A stretch of 64,000 bases of DNA. Origin: Deltaproteobacteria bacterium. Its GTDB lineage: Bacteria; Myxococcota; Kuafuiibacteriia; Kuafuiibacteriales; Kuafuiibacteriaceae. Positions 16,735 through 25,503 of the stretch are shown one piece after another. The stretch lies in NCBI GenBank assembly GCA_016703535.1, contig JADJBV010000001.1:5384001-5448000 (forward strand), written 5' to 3'. Positions within the stretch are counted from its first letter, which is position 1, and each line of letters opens with the position of its first letter. The position numbers were made by a program, and so were the translations under genes. The notes beneath the pieces are model-generated. The model was not told the DNA's origin. It saw nothing but the letters and a program-made list of their open reading frames with translations, and ran no database searches.

Positions 16735-17997
16735 ATGTTGCGGGAACAACATGAGCGCCCCCGGACCCCGAACGAGATTGATCAAGCGATTCTTCATCTC
16801 GCCGCGCGCCAAGGGGCCCTCGATGAAGAGCTGGGGCGATGGTTGCTGCTCGCCCATCAGGCTCGGCTCCATCGCCACTTCGGCATGGCCTCCTTCGCCG
16901 AGTACGTGGAGCGCCGCCTGGGATACGGCCCGAGGGTCGCCAAAGACAAAGCGATGGTCGCCCAGGCTCTGGAGCAGCTGCCGGCGATCCGCGCCGCCCT
17001 CATCACCGGCCAACGGTCGTGGTCCGCCACTCGAGAGCTGGTGCGGGTGGCCACGCCGAACACCGAAAGCGACTGGCTCCGGGCCAGCGAGGGAAGGACC
17101 GTGCGCGAAGTTGAGGGCATGGTCTCAGGGCGACGCCCGGGCGACCGACCCCACGCCGAGAAGGACCCGCTCCTGGCGTTGCACCGGGCCGTCTTCACCA
17201 TGACCTCCGACCAACGCGCCCTGCTCGAAGACGCCAAGCTCCGGGCCCGGCGGATCCTCGGACCCCACGCCACCGACGGCCAAGTCTTGGCCTACCTGTG
17301 TGAGTCGTTCTTAGGCCAGGCCCAGGCACCGGACGATCAGCCCTCCTACCAGGTTGCGGTGACCATCTGCGCCCAATGCGAGTCGACCTTCCGCGCCGTC
17401 GACGGCGAGGTCCTCGAGCTGTCTCCGGAAGTTCACGACTGTGCCCTCTGCGACGGCGAGCTGGTTGGGTTGGCCCCCACGCCGACCGCGTCAGCCCACG
17501 TGGGTCCGGCGAGGGCTACGGCCTCCACGTCAGCGAAGACAGCGCCCCACGTGACGAGGGCGACGAACGCGTTGACGCCCCTCCAAAGGCACACGCTGCC
17601 CCACGTGGGTCCGCGCGCAGAGTCGATCGAAGGGGCGCTCCGGGCGTTGATCAAGGACGAAGGGCTTGGCGCCGTGTACCGCGAGGCTTCGAGGGCCCTG
17701 GGCTTCTCACTCAAGACCGTAAGCCCTGCGCTCCGCCGGGCCTGCCTGGCCCGGGACCATCACCGCTGCACCGTACCGGGCTGCCGCAACAACCTATTCA
17801 TCGACCTCCACCACCTGAAGAAGGTCCGGGACGGCGGCGCCCACACCTTCGAGAATCTCACCACCCTCTGCAGCGCCCACCACCGTCAACACCACGCGGG
17901 CTATCTCGGCATCGAAGGCACACCGTCCACCGGCCTGGTGTTTCGCAGCGCCCGCGGCACGTTGTACGGCGAACGGCCAGGCTGCGCCGCCGCGTAA
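16735..17997 (+). CDS. HNH endonuclease (DUF222/HNH type)
   Basis: 420 residues from ATG 16735. The N-terminal two thirds are helical and Arg-rich (ILHLAARQGALDEELGRWLL, SFAEYVERRLGY), like the DUF222-type regions of many actinobacterial and myxobacterial HNH proteins. A Thr/Ala/Pro-rich linker (about 270-310) precedes the C-terminal HNH domain. This has RCTVPGC, then DLHHL, FENLTTLC and SAHHRQHH, which provide the Cys pair, the HH, the Asn and the final His of the metal site. A role in degrading or editing DNA, possibly as a homing-like or defence nuclease, is inference; no restriction or methylase partner is nearby. Confidence 0.85.
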   Translation: MLREQHERPRTPNEIDQAILHLAARQGALDEELGRWLLLAHQARLHRHFGMASFAEYVERRLGYGPRVAKDKAMVAQALEQLPAIRAALITGQRSWSATRELVRVATPNTESDWLRASEGRTVREVEGMVSGRRPGDRPHAEKDPLLALHRAVFTMTSDQRALLEDAKLRARRILGPHATDGQVLAYLCESFLGQAQAPDDQPSYQVAVTICAQCESTFRAVDGEVLELSPEVHDCALCDGELVGLAPTPTASAHVGPARATASTSAKTAPHVTRATNALTPLQRHTLPHVGPRAESIEGALRALIKDEGLGAVYREASRALGFSLKTVSPALRRACLARDHHRCTVPGCRNNLFIDLHHLKKVRDGGAHTFENLTTLCSAHHRQHHAGYLGIEGTPSTGLVFRSARGTLYGERPGCAAA

Positions 17998-18232
17998 ACA
18001 GCTGCGGATGCCGCTGAACGTGAGCTTCCACCCGATGCGGGCGGGCGATTCGAGCCCTAGAGAGCCCGATGGTGCGCCCTACCGACCTCATCGGAGAAGG
18101 GCCCGACCACCCCCGCGCCGCCCTTCTCCTCGACGAACCGAAGGCAGGTCCACCCGGGGCACAGGAACGCCCATGGTCATGCACGCCCAGGCGAACGTTG
18201 CGACGACGGCAGGACCGAGGGGGTCCCCAGAC

Positions 18233-19123
18233 CTACAGGAGATCATCCGGAGGGGTCGCCTGGCCAACATCGTTTCGACCCCAGCAGCGCACGCTCCGGT
18301 CATCGGTCAGTCCGCAGGCCTGCGCAGCTATGGATAACTGCTTGAATGAACGCTCCACCGGCAAAGGGGCGACGTCTACCTTCGGCTCGGTGACGGCGTC
18401 ATCACCCCAGCATGCGACCCCTCCGGTCACTTCTCGGCCACACGATACCCCGGCTCCCCCAATCCAAATCTCTTGAAAGCGCAGATCGGGCAAGCTCAGA
18501 TCACCGAAGGAGTTGTCCCCCCAACACGTCGCAACCCCTCGGTCGTCGAGCGCACAACTTCCGTTGAGCCCGGTCGAGAGGCTCGTGTAGGTCCCGGGAG
18601 AGGCAAGCAGTCGACCGGCAAAGTCGCTGGGGCCCCAGCAGGTGACCTCCCCTGTCCTAAGCCGTGCACAGGTGTGGTCGAAGCCCGGATCGATTTCTGC
18701 GATCGCCATCCCTAGCGGGACTGCCAACTGACCGCGATCGCTCCCCCAGCCTGCTTCCCCGGCGAGACCACAGATGTGCGTGTGCCCAGCGCGAATCTCG
18801 TCGAACTCGATGTCTGGTATCGACACCTCGTCGGGCCAGGCCTCTCCGAAGCAACTAACCTTGCCGTCGCTACCCAGTTCACAAACCCTCCCAAAGGCCG
18901 CAACCACGCCGGCTCCGGCGCCGACCCGCGATGGGAGGCCATCCGGAACATCACCCCAGCACCGCAAACGCTGGTCCCCCATGGTCACGCAGCTGAAGAG
19001 GTGTCCCGTGTGGACTGCCTGGATCGAGTCGGGATCAACCCCGGCGTCTGTCGCCGATCCATCTTGGGCGCCGGCATCACTCCCCGCGTCCGAGTCGCCA
19101 GGGCCACAGCCGAGTCCCAGCAC
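18233..19123 (-). CDS. RCC1-repeat lipoprotein; start unresolved
   Basis: The first canonical start, GTG 19121-19123, gives 296 residues beginning MLGLGC, too short for export. Upstream in the same frame the DNA encodes RRALSILGVWTV directly before LGLGC, a good lipoprotein signal, but with no ATG, GTG or TTG before the stop at 19223. Just upstream lies a run of eight C on the plus strand (19171-19178). A one-base change there would join the frame to a TTG at 19213-19215. After the lipobox Cys comes a DAG-rich stalk (SDAGSDAGAQDG), then RCC1-like blades (for example HICGLAGEAGWGSDRGQLAVP and repeated CWGD/CWG..). RCC1 propellers bind partner proteins at the surface. The gene is probably functional with a misread or unusual start. 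Confidence 0.7.
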   Translation of the reverse strand: MLGLGCGPGDSDAGSDAGAQDGSATDAGVDPDSIQAVHTGHLFSCVTMGDQRLRCWGDVPDGLPSRVGAGAGVVAAFGRVCELGSDGKVSCFGEAWPDEVSIPDIEFDEIRAGHTHICGLAGEAGWGSDRGQLAVPLGMAIAEIDPGFDHTCARLRTGEVTCWGPSDFAGRLLASPGTYTSLSTGLNGSCALDDRGVATCWGDNSFGDLSLPDLRFQEIWIGGAGVSCGREVTGGVACWGDDAVTEPKVDVAPLPVERSFKQLSIAAQACGLTDDRSVRCWGRNDVGQATPPDDLL

Positions 19124-19222
19124 CGTCCAAACGCCGAGTATGCTGAGGGCGCGCCTCGTCGCGGGCGGATCCCCCCCCGACGCGCAATACCGTCGTCGGA
19201 ATCGTGCCAGGTCAACAGGCCG

Positions 19223-21334
19223 CTAAGCGTGGGCCTTGTCTTCGGCGTGGGGCACCCGGAGGGGTGATGGTTTGGCGTTGGGATCGAGGGCGCTGGCCAC
19301 CACCTCGGCGACGTCCAGCACCTTCACCTCTTCGCGGTTGTGGGCCTTCACGCCGTCTTCGATCATGGTCATGCAGAAGGGGCAGGCCACCGCCACCACC
19401 TCAGGCTCGACCTCGAGGAGCTGCCGGGTGCGCTCCATGTTCACCCGGGTGCCTTCGTGTTCTTCCATCCACATCTGGCCGCCGCCGGCGCCGCAGCAGA
19501 AGGACTTCTTGCCGCTCTCTTTGGCCTCCACCACGTTGAGGCGGCGGACCGCGGCCAAGGACTTGCGCGGCGCTTCGGTCTCGTCGTTCCAGCGGCCGAG
19601 GAAGCAGGGATCGTGGAAGGTGACCTTCTTCATGATCTCCTGGTTGAGTTGGATCCGACCTTCATCCAGGAGCTGCTCGATGACCTGAGTGTGGTGCAAG
19701 ACTTCGTAGTGCCCACCGAAGGCGGGGTACTCATTCTTCAGAGTATTGAAGCAGTGGGGACAGGCGGTGATCACCTTCCGGACGCCCAACTCATTCAAGG
19801 TGGCCACGTTGTGTAGCGCCAGGTCGTTGAACAGGTATTCGTTGCCGGTCCGGCGCACCGGATCCCCGGTGCAGCGCTCCTTTTGGCCGAGGATGGCGTA
19901 AGACACGCCACCCGCGTCCAGGATGCGGGTCAGAGCCTTGATGGTCTTTTGGGCTCGGTTGTCGTAGCTGCCGGCGCAACCCACCCAAAAGAGGAACTCG
20001 AAGTGGGCCGCGTCTTCGCTGCCGCCCCAATATTTGAGGCCCATGCCTTCGGCCCAGGCCGCCCGCTTGTCGGCGCCGATGCCCCAGGGGTTGTAGTTGT
20101 TCTCGACGTTCTTGAAGGTCGCGGCCAAGGCCGGCTGCACGTCACCTTCCATCAGGGTCAGGTGGCGGCGCATGTCCATGATCGAGTCGACGTGGTCGAT
20201 GAGCACCGGACAGGCCTCGACGCAGGCGCCGCAGCTGGTGCAGGCCCACAACACGTCTCGTGAGGTCTGGCCTTCTTTGCGCTCCTCTTCGGTGGCGGCG
20301 ATCAACGGCAGGCCCGGCTCAAAGTCGGCCGGCGCTTGGGTGAAGTTGAAGATCCCGCGGCCCGCCAGGAGCTGGTCGCCGTTGATGAACATGTTGTCCC
20401 GGATGTCGTGGATGACCTGCTGGGGCTCCAGGGCCTTACCGGTGCGGCGGGCCGGGCAATACATGTCGCAGCGACCGCATTCGGTGCAGGCGTAGGTGTC
20501 GAGCAGGCCCTTCCAGGTGAAGTCGGTGACCTTGCCGACGCCGAAGGCCTCGCTGTTCTCGAAGTCGAGTTTGGTCAAGGCCGCCCGGGGCTTCTCACGC
20601 TTGTGCACGTAGATGTTGGGGATGGCGCCGAGCAAGTGCAGGTGTTTGCTGTGGGGGATCAGGTTGAGGAAGGCGAACAACACGCCGGCGTGGGCCCACC
20701 AGAACAGCTCGTACCAGACGCCGCCCGCGTCGGCGGCGGGGAAGGCGCTGAGCCAACCGGCGACCACGTTGGAGAAGACCAGGACGTTGGCGTGCCCCGC
20801 CACGTCGGGGTGGCCACCACGGATGCCGAAGCCGGTGGCCAAGAAGTAAGTCAACATCACGTTGGTGATCATCCCGAGGATGCGCAGGCCGTCGACGGAG
20901 AGGTGGATGTAGTTTGGCTTGATCACCGCCCGGCGAAAGAGGGCACCCGCGACCGCAAACAACACCAAAAAGGCCATCAGATCGCCGCCGAACATGATGG
21001 CGCCGTGGACCTTCTCGCCCAGGAACCCAAGGGAGAAGGTGGGGATGATTCCCCGCATGATGAACTCGGCGTGGCCGACCGTGATCAACATGAAGGCCCA
21101 GAAGAAGACCACGTGGTTCCAGCCGAAGCGCTCCTCGACCACCTTCTTCTGGAAGAACACCAGGTAGATGACCTGGCCGATCCGATCGACCGGGTCCTTG
21201 AAGAGGCCGGACTCGTCTTTGCCCAACCGGGCCAAGCGGGCCAGGCGCCAGACCGAACGGGTGAAGGCGCCCATCATGGCGAGGAAGAACAGCGCAAAAA
21301 TGAGCGGCTTGAGCTCGGCGTAGGAGAGCAACAT
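19223..21334 (-). CDS. Membrane (Fe-S)-binding CCG-domain oxidoreductase, HdrD/GlpC/FadF-like
   Basis: 703 residues from ATG 21332-21334. The N-terminal approximately 240 residues form about six membrane helices of the nitrate-reductase-gamma type (LIFALFFLAMMGAFTRSVWR, MLITVGHAEFIMRG). Two 4Fe-4S motifs follow: YACTECGRCDMYCP and CTSCGACVEACPV. Then come two CCG cysteine-rich domains with CPHCFNTLKNEYP, HDPCFLGRWND and CCGAGGGQMWMEE, which bind a non-cubane cluster in heterodisulfide reductase D. Fused proteins of this kind are thought to pass electrons from ETF or acyl-CoA dehydrogenases to the quinone pool. No ETF gene is in the window. The final CPFCMTMIEDGVKAH is also typical of the family. 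Confidence 0.9.
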   Translation of the reverse strand: MLLSYAELKPLIFALFFLAMMGAFTRSVWRLARLARLGKDESGLFKDPVDRIGQVIYLVFFQKKVVEERFGWNHVVFFWAFMLITVGHAEFIMRGIIPTFSLGFLGEKVHGAIMFGGDLMAFLVLFAVAGALFRRAVIKPNYIHLSVDGLRILGMITNVMLTYFLATGFGIRGGHPDVAGHANVLVFSNVVAGWLSAFPAADAGGVWYELFWWAHAGVLFAFLNLIPHSKHLHLLGAIPNIYVHKREKPRAALTKLDFENSEAFGVGKVTDFTWKGLLDTYACTECGRCDMYCPARRTGKALEPQQVIHDIRDNMFINGDQLLAGRGIFNFTQAPADFEPGLPLIAATEEERKEGQTSRDVLWACTSCGACVEACPVLIDHVDSIMDMRRHLTLMEGDVQPALAATFKNVENNYNPWGIGADKRAAWAEGMGLKYWGGSEDAAHFEFLFWVGCAGSYDNRAQKTIKALTRILDAGGVSYAILGQKERCTGDPVRRTGNEYLFNDLALHNVATLNELGVRKVITACPHCFNTLKNEYPAFGGHYEVLHHTQVIEQLLDEGRIQLNQEIMKKVTFHDPCFLGRWNDETEAPRKSLAAVRRLNVVEAKESGKKSFCCGAGGGQMWMEEHEGTRVNMERTRQLLEVEPEVVAVACPFCMTMIEDGVKAHNREEVKVLDVAEVVASALDPNAKPSPLRVPHAEDKAHA

Positions 21335-21566
21335 TCCGGGGGGGTGATAGCCGTGGTGGGGGTCCTAAGCAAGGCTTACGGCCGGGACCAGGACCGGGGG
21401 TCGGGGGCGCGCCGGACTCGGGCAAAACCACCCATTTTGGGGGCGAACCGGCCCGGACCACCTCCTCACCCCGGTGTTGGGCCCCGGCTTCACCTAGTAG
21501 GGCTGCTAGGGACAGTCGGATCGCGGATTTGCGGCGGGTCCCGAGCCAGTTTATGGATCTCAGGAC

Positions 21567-22781
21567 GTGGCGAACGTGCCGAGCTTGATCACGTTCCTAG
21601 GCCCCAAAGCCTACGGACTCGTGACCGCGGTCCCCGACGCCGACCTTCGGGAGCGGGTGGTCACCGCCCTCTCCGCCTGCGCCGAGGGCCTGGGGGTGAT
21701 CGACAGCTTGGATTTGTCCCCCCACGAGCTGAGTGATCCCGAAACCGCCAACGTCTCCACCTGGGAGGCCCTGGCGCCCCACGTCGCCAAGATCTTGGTG
21801 CAGGTCCGGGGGACCGGCGATCGACTGGTGGCCCTCTTCCCGGAAGGCACCAACGACTTCGCCGACGACGAGGTGAGCGCCAGCGATCTCGAGGCGGCCT
21901 TCGACCTGATGGCCCACGCCGAAGGCAGCGACGACGGCGTCGGCTCCAGCTTGACCCGTCGTGATCGAGGCCTGGACCTGGTGGTGCAGACCGCCTCGGC
22001 TTCCAACTTGGGCCAGGTCGGCGACGGCATCCGCACCTTGGTCCAGGTGCTCCACCAAGACATCGTGCTCCTCGGCCAGAAGTTGCGGACACCCCAGATC
22101 GTCGGCGATCGCTGGTTCCTCTTGGGTGAGCTGCACCAGTTCCTGCACCAATGTGCCCAGTGCCTGGAGGCGATCGTCGCCACGGTGTTGGGCGCCTTGA
22201 CCGACGAACAACTCGACGACGTATTGCCCCGCTACACCAACGCCACTGGCCGAGCCGTCAAGTTGCGCTCCGCCTCGACCCGGCTGGGTTACCAGGTCGA
22301 AGAGCTCAACCAAGCGATCGGCCGGGCGCCTCTCGAAGACCTCCCCATCCTGATCGCGGCGCTGGAAGAGGCCCTCAACGCCTTCTCTCTACAACCCACC
22401 TATAAGTATCTCCGGCCTCTGGATAAGCGCCCGATCATCTCTTTCCGGGTGTATCTGTCGACCTGGCAAAAACGTCGCCAGAGCCTGGACGAGGTGCGGC
22501 ACCAGGTAGAGGGGTTCTCGAAGTTCCTCGCGCTGATGGGGGACCTGAACTGGCGCGAGCAGCTGGCCCACCACGACGCTCAACACTTGGCCAACGCCCG
22601 CACCGTGCTCGAGTCGGAGATGGATCTGGAGCTGGCCTTGCCGTACCTGCGGAAGGTCTACGGTCGCTCCCCGGCCATCGATCGGGAGCTGCACGCGATC
22701 GAACACCAACGACAGCCGGATCGCCGCGCCTTGACCCAGGCGGTGCACGAGGCTGAAGCCCGTCTGGGACCTCACTCCTGA
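21567..22781 (+). CDS. Helical protein of unknown function, 404 residues
   Basis: The frame starts at GTG 21567 (VANVPSLITFLGPKAYGLVT) and ends with a 10-bp convergent overlap with the frameshifted lipoprotein gene. There is no signal peptide or membrane segment. The sequence is almost entirely amphipathic helix; the C-terminal 120 residues (LSTWQKRRQSLDEVRHQVEG) may form a coiled coil. I recognise no family. Codon use is normal for the window. It is divergent from the Fe-S oxidoreductase but need not be related to it. Confidence 0.6.
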   Translation: MANVPSLITFLGPKAYGLVTAVPDADLRERVVTALSACAEGLGVIDSLDLSPHELSDPETANVSTWEALAPHVAKILVQVRGTGDRLVALFPEGTNDFADDEVSASDLEAAFDLMAHAEGSDDGVGSSLTRRDRGLDLVVQTASASNLGQVGDGIRTLVQVLHQDIVLLGQKLRTPQIVGDRWFLLGELHQFLHQCAQCLEAIVATVLGALTDEQLDDVLPRYTNATGRAVKLRSASTRLGYQVEELNQAIGRAPLEDLPILIAALEEALNAFSLQPTYKYLRPLDKRPIISFRVYLSTWQKRRQSLDEVRHQVEGFSKFLALMGDLNWREQLAHHDAQHLANARTVLESEMDLELALPYLRKVYGRSPAIDRELHAIEHQRQPDRRALTQAVHEAEARLGPHS

Positions 22782-24110
22782 GGGAGGCCACACTCCACGA
22801 TGGGAGGGACCTCGGCGATGGTCAGGTTGGGGCCGGTGGCGTGGAGCAAGTGAGTATCGTTCGCCAATAGCAGTGAACCAAAGGCGACCCCGGTGGGTTC
22901 ACAAGCCACCCCATGCTCGGGGTAGATGGGAAAGAAGCTCCCGCCGTGAGGTGCGGCCCAGATCCGCCCGGCCCCGGCGGTGGCGAAGCGCAGGTTTCGG
23001 GCTTGTTCGGGGCTCCAGATGGCTTCGGGGCCCCGATCGGATCCGAGCCGGTATACCGTGCCGAAGGTGCTCACCACAAAGGCCCTGCCCTCTTCTTGGA
23101 CCACACTCACGACTTGCTGATTGGACGGCAGGGTGGCCCATTCATCCCGACCCTGTTTCGTGATAGTAACCGAAGAGCCGAGGAGGTCCCTCGGGCATCG
23201 GCTGATAGTGATCTTCTTCCCAGACGACGCCCACCGCCACCAGCTTGGTGGCCAGCTCCACCATGGAGGCCCGGGCCGCGAGGCCCTCTACCTGGGGGCT
23301 CTCCCAGTTGGATCTCACGACGGTCCAAGAGCTGGTGCTGGAAGCGCTGGTGCGGAGCAGCCCACCGTAGGACGTCGCCAGATCAAATTCCCCGCCGCGC
23401 CGTAGGAGCGCCGCCGCCCGAGTATAGGACGTGCCCGGATGGGGTTCGGTGAGGCGCTGGGCTCGATAGTTGTTTCCGTCCAACTCGATGCGCCAGATCG
23501 ACCGGGCGCGCATCCCATAAAGACCGGATTCGTCGATCCAATAGGGGCCAAACGCTTGAGGCTCCGGGCCGTCGCGGGGTTCGATCGTGGTGACGGTCCC
23601 GGCCCACGGATCCACCCGCAGCAACCATGAGGTCTCTTCACCATGGACGGTAATCAGGATCTGCCCGTCCGGCAGCACCACCCCGATCTCGGAGGAGAGG
23701 GCACCATCCGAAAGCTGCAGCTCTTGTTTTACTGTCGTCGGCCAAAGTTCACAGGGGCCACACGCGGGGATGAACGAGCCATCGGTAGCGGGCTGGAGGA
23801 GCGGCTCGCCGGGCGATGAAACCCACTGCTGCTGCGTCGGAGGCAAACAGCCGTATTCGGAGAGCAACATCTCGACCCGAAGTTCTTCGGGGGAACAACG
23901 ATAGAGCATGGCCCGAGGATGAGCCCCGTTTCGGATGTGCAGCGGAACTCGGAGCTCCGCGGTCACTTCTTGGATGATGGGCGCCTCGTCGGGGACGAGC
24001 CAAACCACGGTGCGCGCGTCGGCGGTGGCCCCCGGAGGAAACTGAAGGGCCTCGGGCTCGAGGCAAGCGCTCAACAACAGGGGTGCGCAGATCCATCCGG
24101 CGAAGCGCAC
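22772..24110 (-). pseudogene. Lipoprotein gene broken by a +1 frameshift (paralogue of 25504-26892)
   Basis: The first frame runs from GTG 24108-24110 (signal ending LLLSAC-LEPEA, a good lipobox) to a premature stop at 23142. The next frame continues without a break as KQGRDEWATLPSNQQVVSVV to the stop at 22772. Both pieces align end to end with the intact 462-residue lipoprotein at 25504-26892: PRLFGYYH with SRRYFLLRG, GTVYRLG with GAAYPVD, and WAAPHGGSFFPIYPEHGVAC with FYAGRDGTFWPVFPETGTVC. Removing one A from the AAA at 23156-23158 (TTT on plus) restores HEQGRDEW and one frame of about 445 residues. Whether it is a real lesion or a sequence error cannot be told here. It is the third gene of a minus-strand operon. 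Function unknown; possibly beta-propeller. Confidence 0.75.
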
Positions 24111-24158
24111 GTCACAACGTTGGCCGAAGGTTGTCTTCCTCGCAACTGGCCGCAACGT

Positions 24159-25472
24159 TCAGGCTTCGGCGGGCCGATCCTCTTTTTTGGTCCCGGTCTT
24201 GACCCCCTCGACCGCGGCCTGGCGTGCCTTCCGCTCGGCGGCGACCTTCTCCTCGACCAGGCCGTCGAAGACCCGAAACAGCAACTTCTTCTGAGCCTCG
24301 AAGCCGTACTCTTGATCCCAGGCCCGCCCGCCCTTGATCAGCGCTTGTCGACGTTTGCCGTCTCGGGACAAGCGGACCAGGGCCTCCGCCATTTGATCCA
24401 CCTCGCCCACCTCCACCAGCTCGACCTGGCGTTCGTCGAAGAAGCGCCCGACACAACGGGTCCGAGAGGCGATCGACGGGATGCCGACCGCCAGATATTC
24501 GAGCAGCTTGGTGGGCAACACCGAGTCTTCGTGATCGTCCCGGTTGGGCACCAACCCCAAGTGAGCCTCCCGGATCTTGGCGGCGATCTCGTCGAGGGGC
24601 ACGTGTTTGCCTGTCATCCGCAGCACGTCGGGGCCGAGGCCGAGATCCGCGACCAGCCGCTCGAGCTCGGGCACGAAGTCGCCGCCGCCGTAGAGATCGA
24701 GCTGGAGCCGCGGTTCGGTCTCCCGAGCCTTGGCGAAGGCCCGCACCGCCAGGTCCACGCCGTAACGATGGAGGATGGTGCCGTGGTAAACGACGCGGAT
24801 CGGGCCGTCGTTGGTGATCGGCGGCTCCTTCTCTCGGGGCGGGAACAAAGCGCTGTCGGCGGCGTTCATCACCACCGCCAACTTGCGGGCCGGGACCCCG
24901 TCGCGGAGCAGCAGCTCGTACTGGTTGACGTGCACCGCGATCACCGCGTCGGCGAAGGTGGTGGCCGCGTCTTGGGCCAGCCGCAAGCCCCCCACCAAGG
25001 TCCGCCCGGGATCGAGCCCAATTCGCCCTAAAACTCGGCCCACCGGCCCGCGCCCCTGCCCCTCGAACTTGAGCGCAAACAGGTCGGGCATCAGGTCGTG
25101 CATGTCGAGGACCACCTTGGCGCCGAACAAGCGCGGCAAGGTGGCGGCGAAGACCATGAAGTCCGGCATGGTGTGGACGTGGATGACGTCGAAGGCCTGC
25201 TGCAGATGGGCCCGGGAGATCCGCGGCCCGACCTCGGCCAAAAACCGCAAGTAGGAGCCGACGTAGGCCAGGGCCTGTCCACCCCGATAACGAGGGATCG
25301 AGATCCGCCGCACCTTCACACCTCGGATCAGCTCCTCGGCGGCGGTGCCTTCCTTCTGCAACACCCAAACCGTGACGTCGTCACCTCGGGCGGCGAGGGC
25401 CTCGGCCTCCCGACGAACCCGGGGGTCCGACTCATAGTGGGTGTAGGCGATCGCGCCGATCCGGAGGGCCAC
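24159..25472 (-). CDS. Family 4 glycosyltransferase (GT-B fold)
   Basis: 437 residues from GTG 25470-25472. The N-terminal Rossmann domain opens with RIGAIAYTHYESDPRVRREA and contains FDVIHVHTMPDFMVF. The C-terminal domain has IRVVYHGTILHRYGVD, the LYGGGDFVPELERLV strand-helix and the nucleotide-sugar site DSVLPTKLLEYLAVGIPSIA, where the E-rich EX7E-like motif sits. This places it in GT4 (sucrose-synthase/WcaI-like), which transfers sugars from NDP donors to lipid-linked or surface glycans. It is flanked by two paralogous lipoproteins (31 and 48 bp away), suggesting a surface-modification operon. The acceptor cannot be predicted. Confidence 0.9.
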   Translation of the reverse strand: MALRIGAIAYTHYESDPRVRREAEALAARGDDVTVWVLQKEGTAAEELIRGVKVRRISIPRYRGGQALAYVGSYLRFLAEVGPRISRAHLQQAFDVIHVHTMPDFMVFAATLPRLFGAKVVLDMHDLMPDLFALKFEGQGRGPVGRVLGRIGLDPGRTLVGGLRLAQDAATTFADAVIAVHVNQYELLLRDGVPARKLAVVMNAADSALFPPREKEPPITNDGPIRVVYHGTILHRYGVDLAVRAFAKARETEPRLQLDLYGGGDFVPELERLVADLGLGPDVLRMTGKHVPLDEIAAKIREAHLGLVPNRDDHEDSVLPTKLLEYLAVGIPSIASRTRCVGRFFDERQVELVEVGEVDQMAEALVRLSRDGKRRQALIKGGRAWDQEYGFEAQKKLLFRVFDGLVEEKVAAERKARQAAVEGVKTGTKKEDRPAEA

Positions 25473-25503
25473 GGGAGCCTTCTACGTCGGGGGACGGCCC
25501 CCC

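Noticed and set aside
17490..17615. Repeated CCCACGTGGG sites as possible E-box-like operators
   Set aside because: They lie in the Thr/Ala/Pro-rich linker of the HNH gene, where repeated codons explain them.
21360..21385. TAAGCAAGGCTTA palindrome as a terminator upstream of the Fe-S gene
   Set aside because: Short stem, no U-tract, and located between divergent starts, so it is not a terminator; an operator role has no other support.
20336..21736. Open frame of 466 codons antisense to the Fe-S oxidoreductase
   Set aside because: Low-complexity Glu/Gly/His-rich translation with no conserved motif; a shadow of the strong minus-strand gene.
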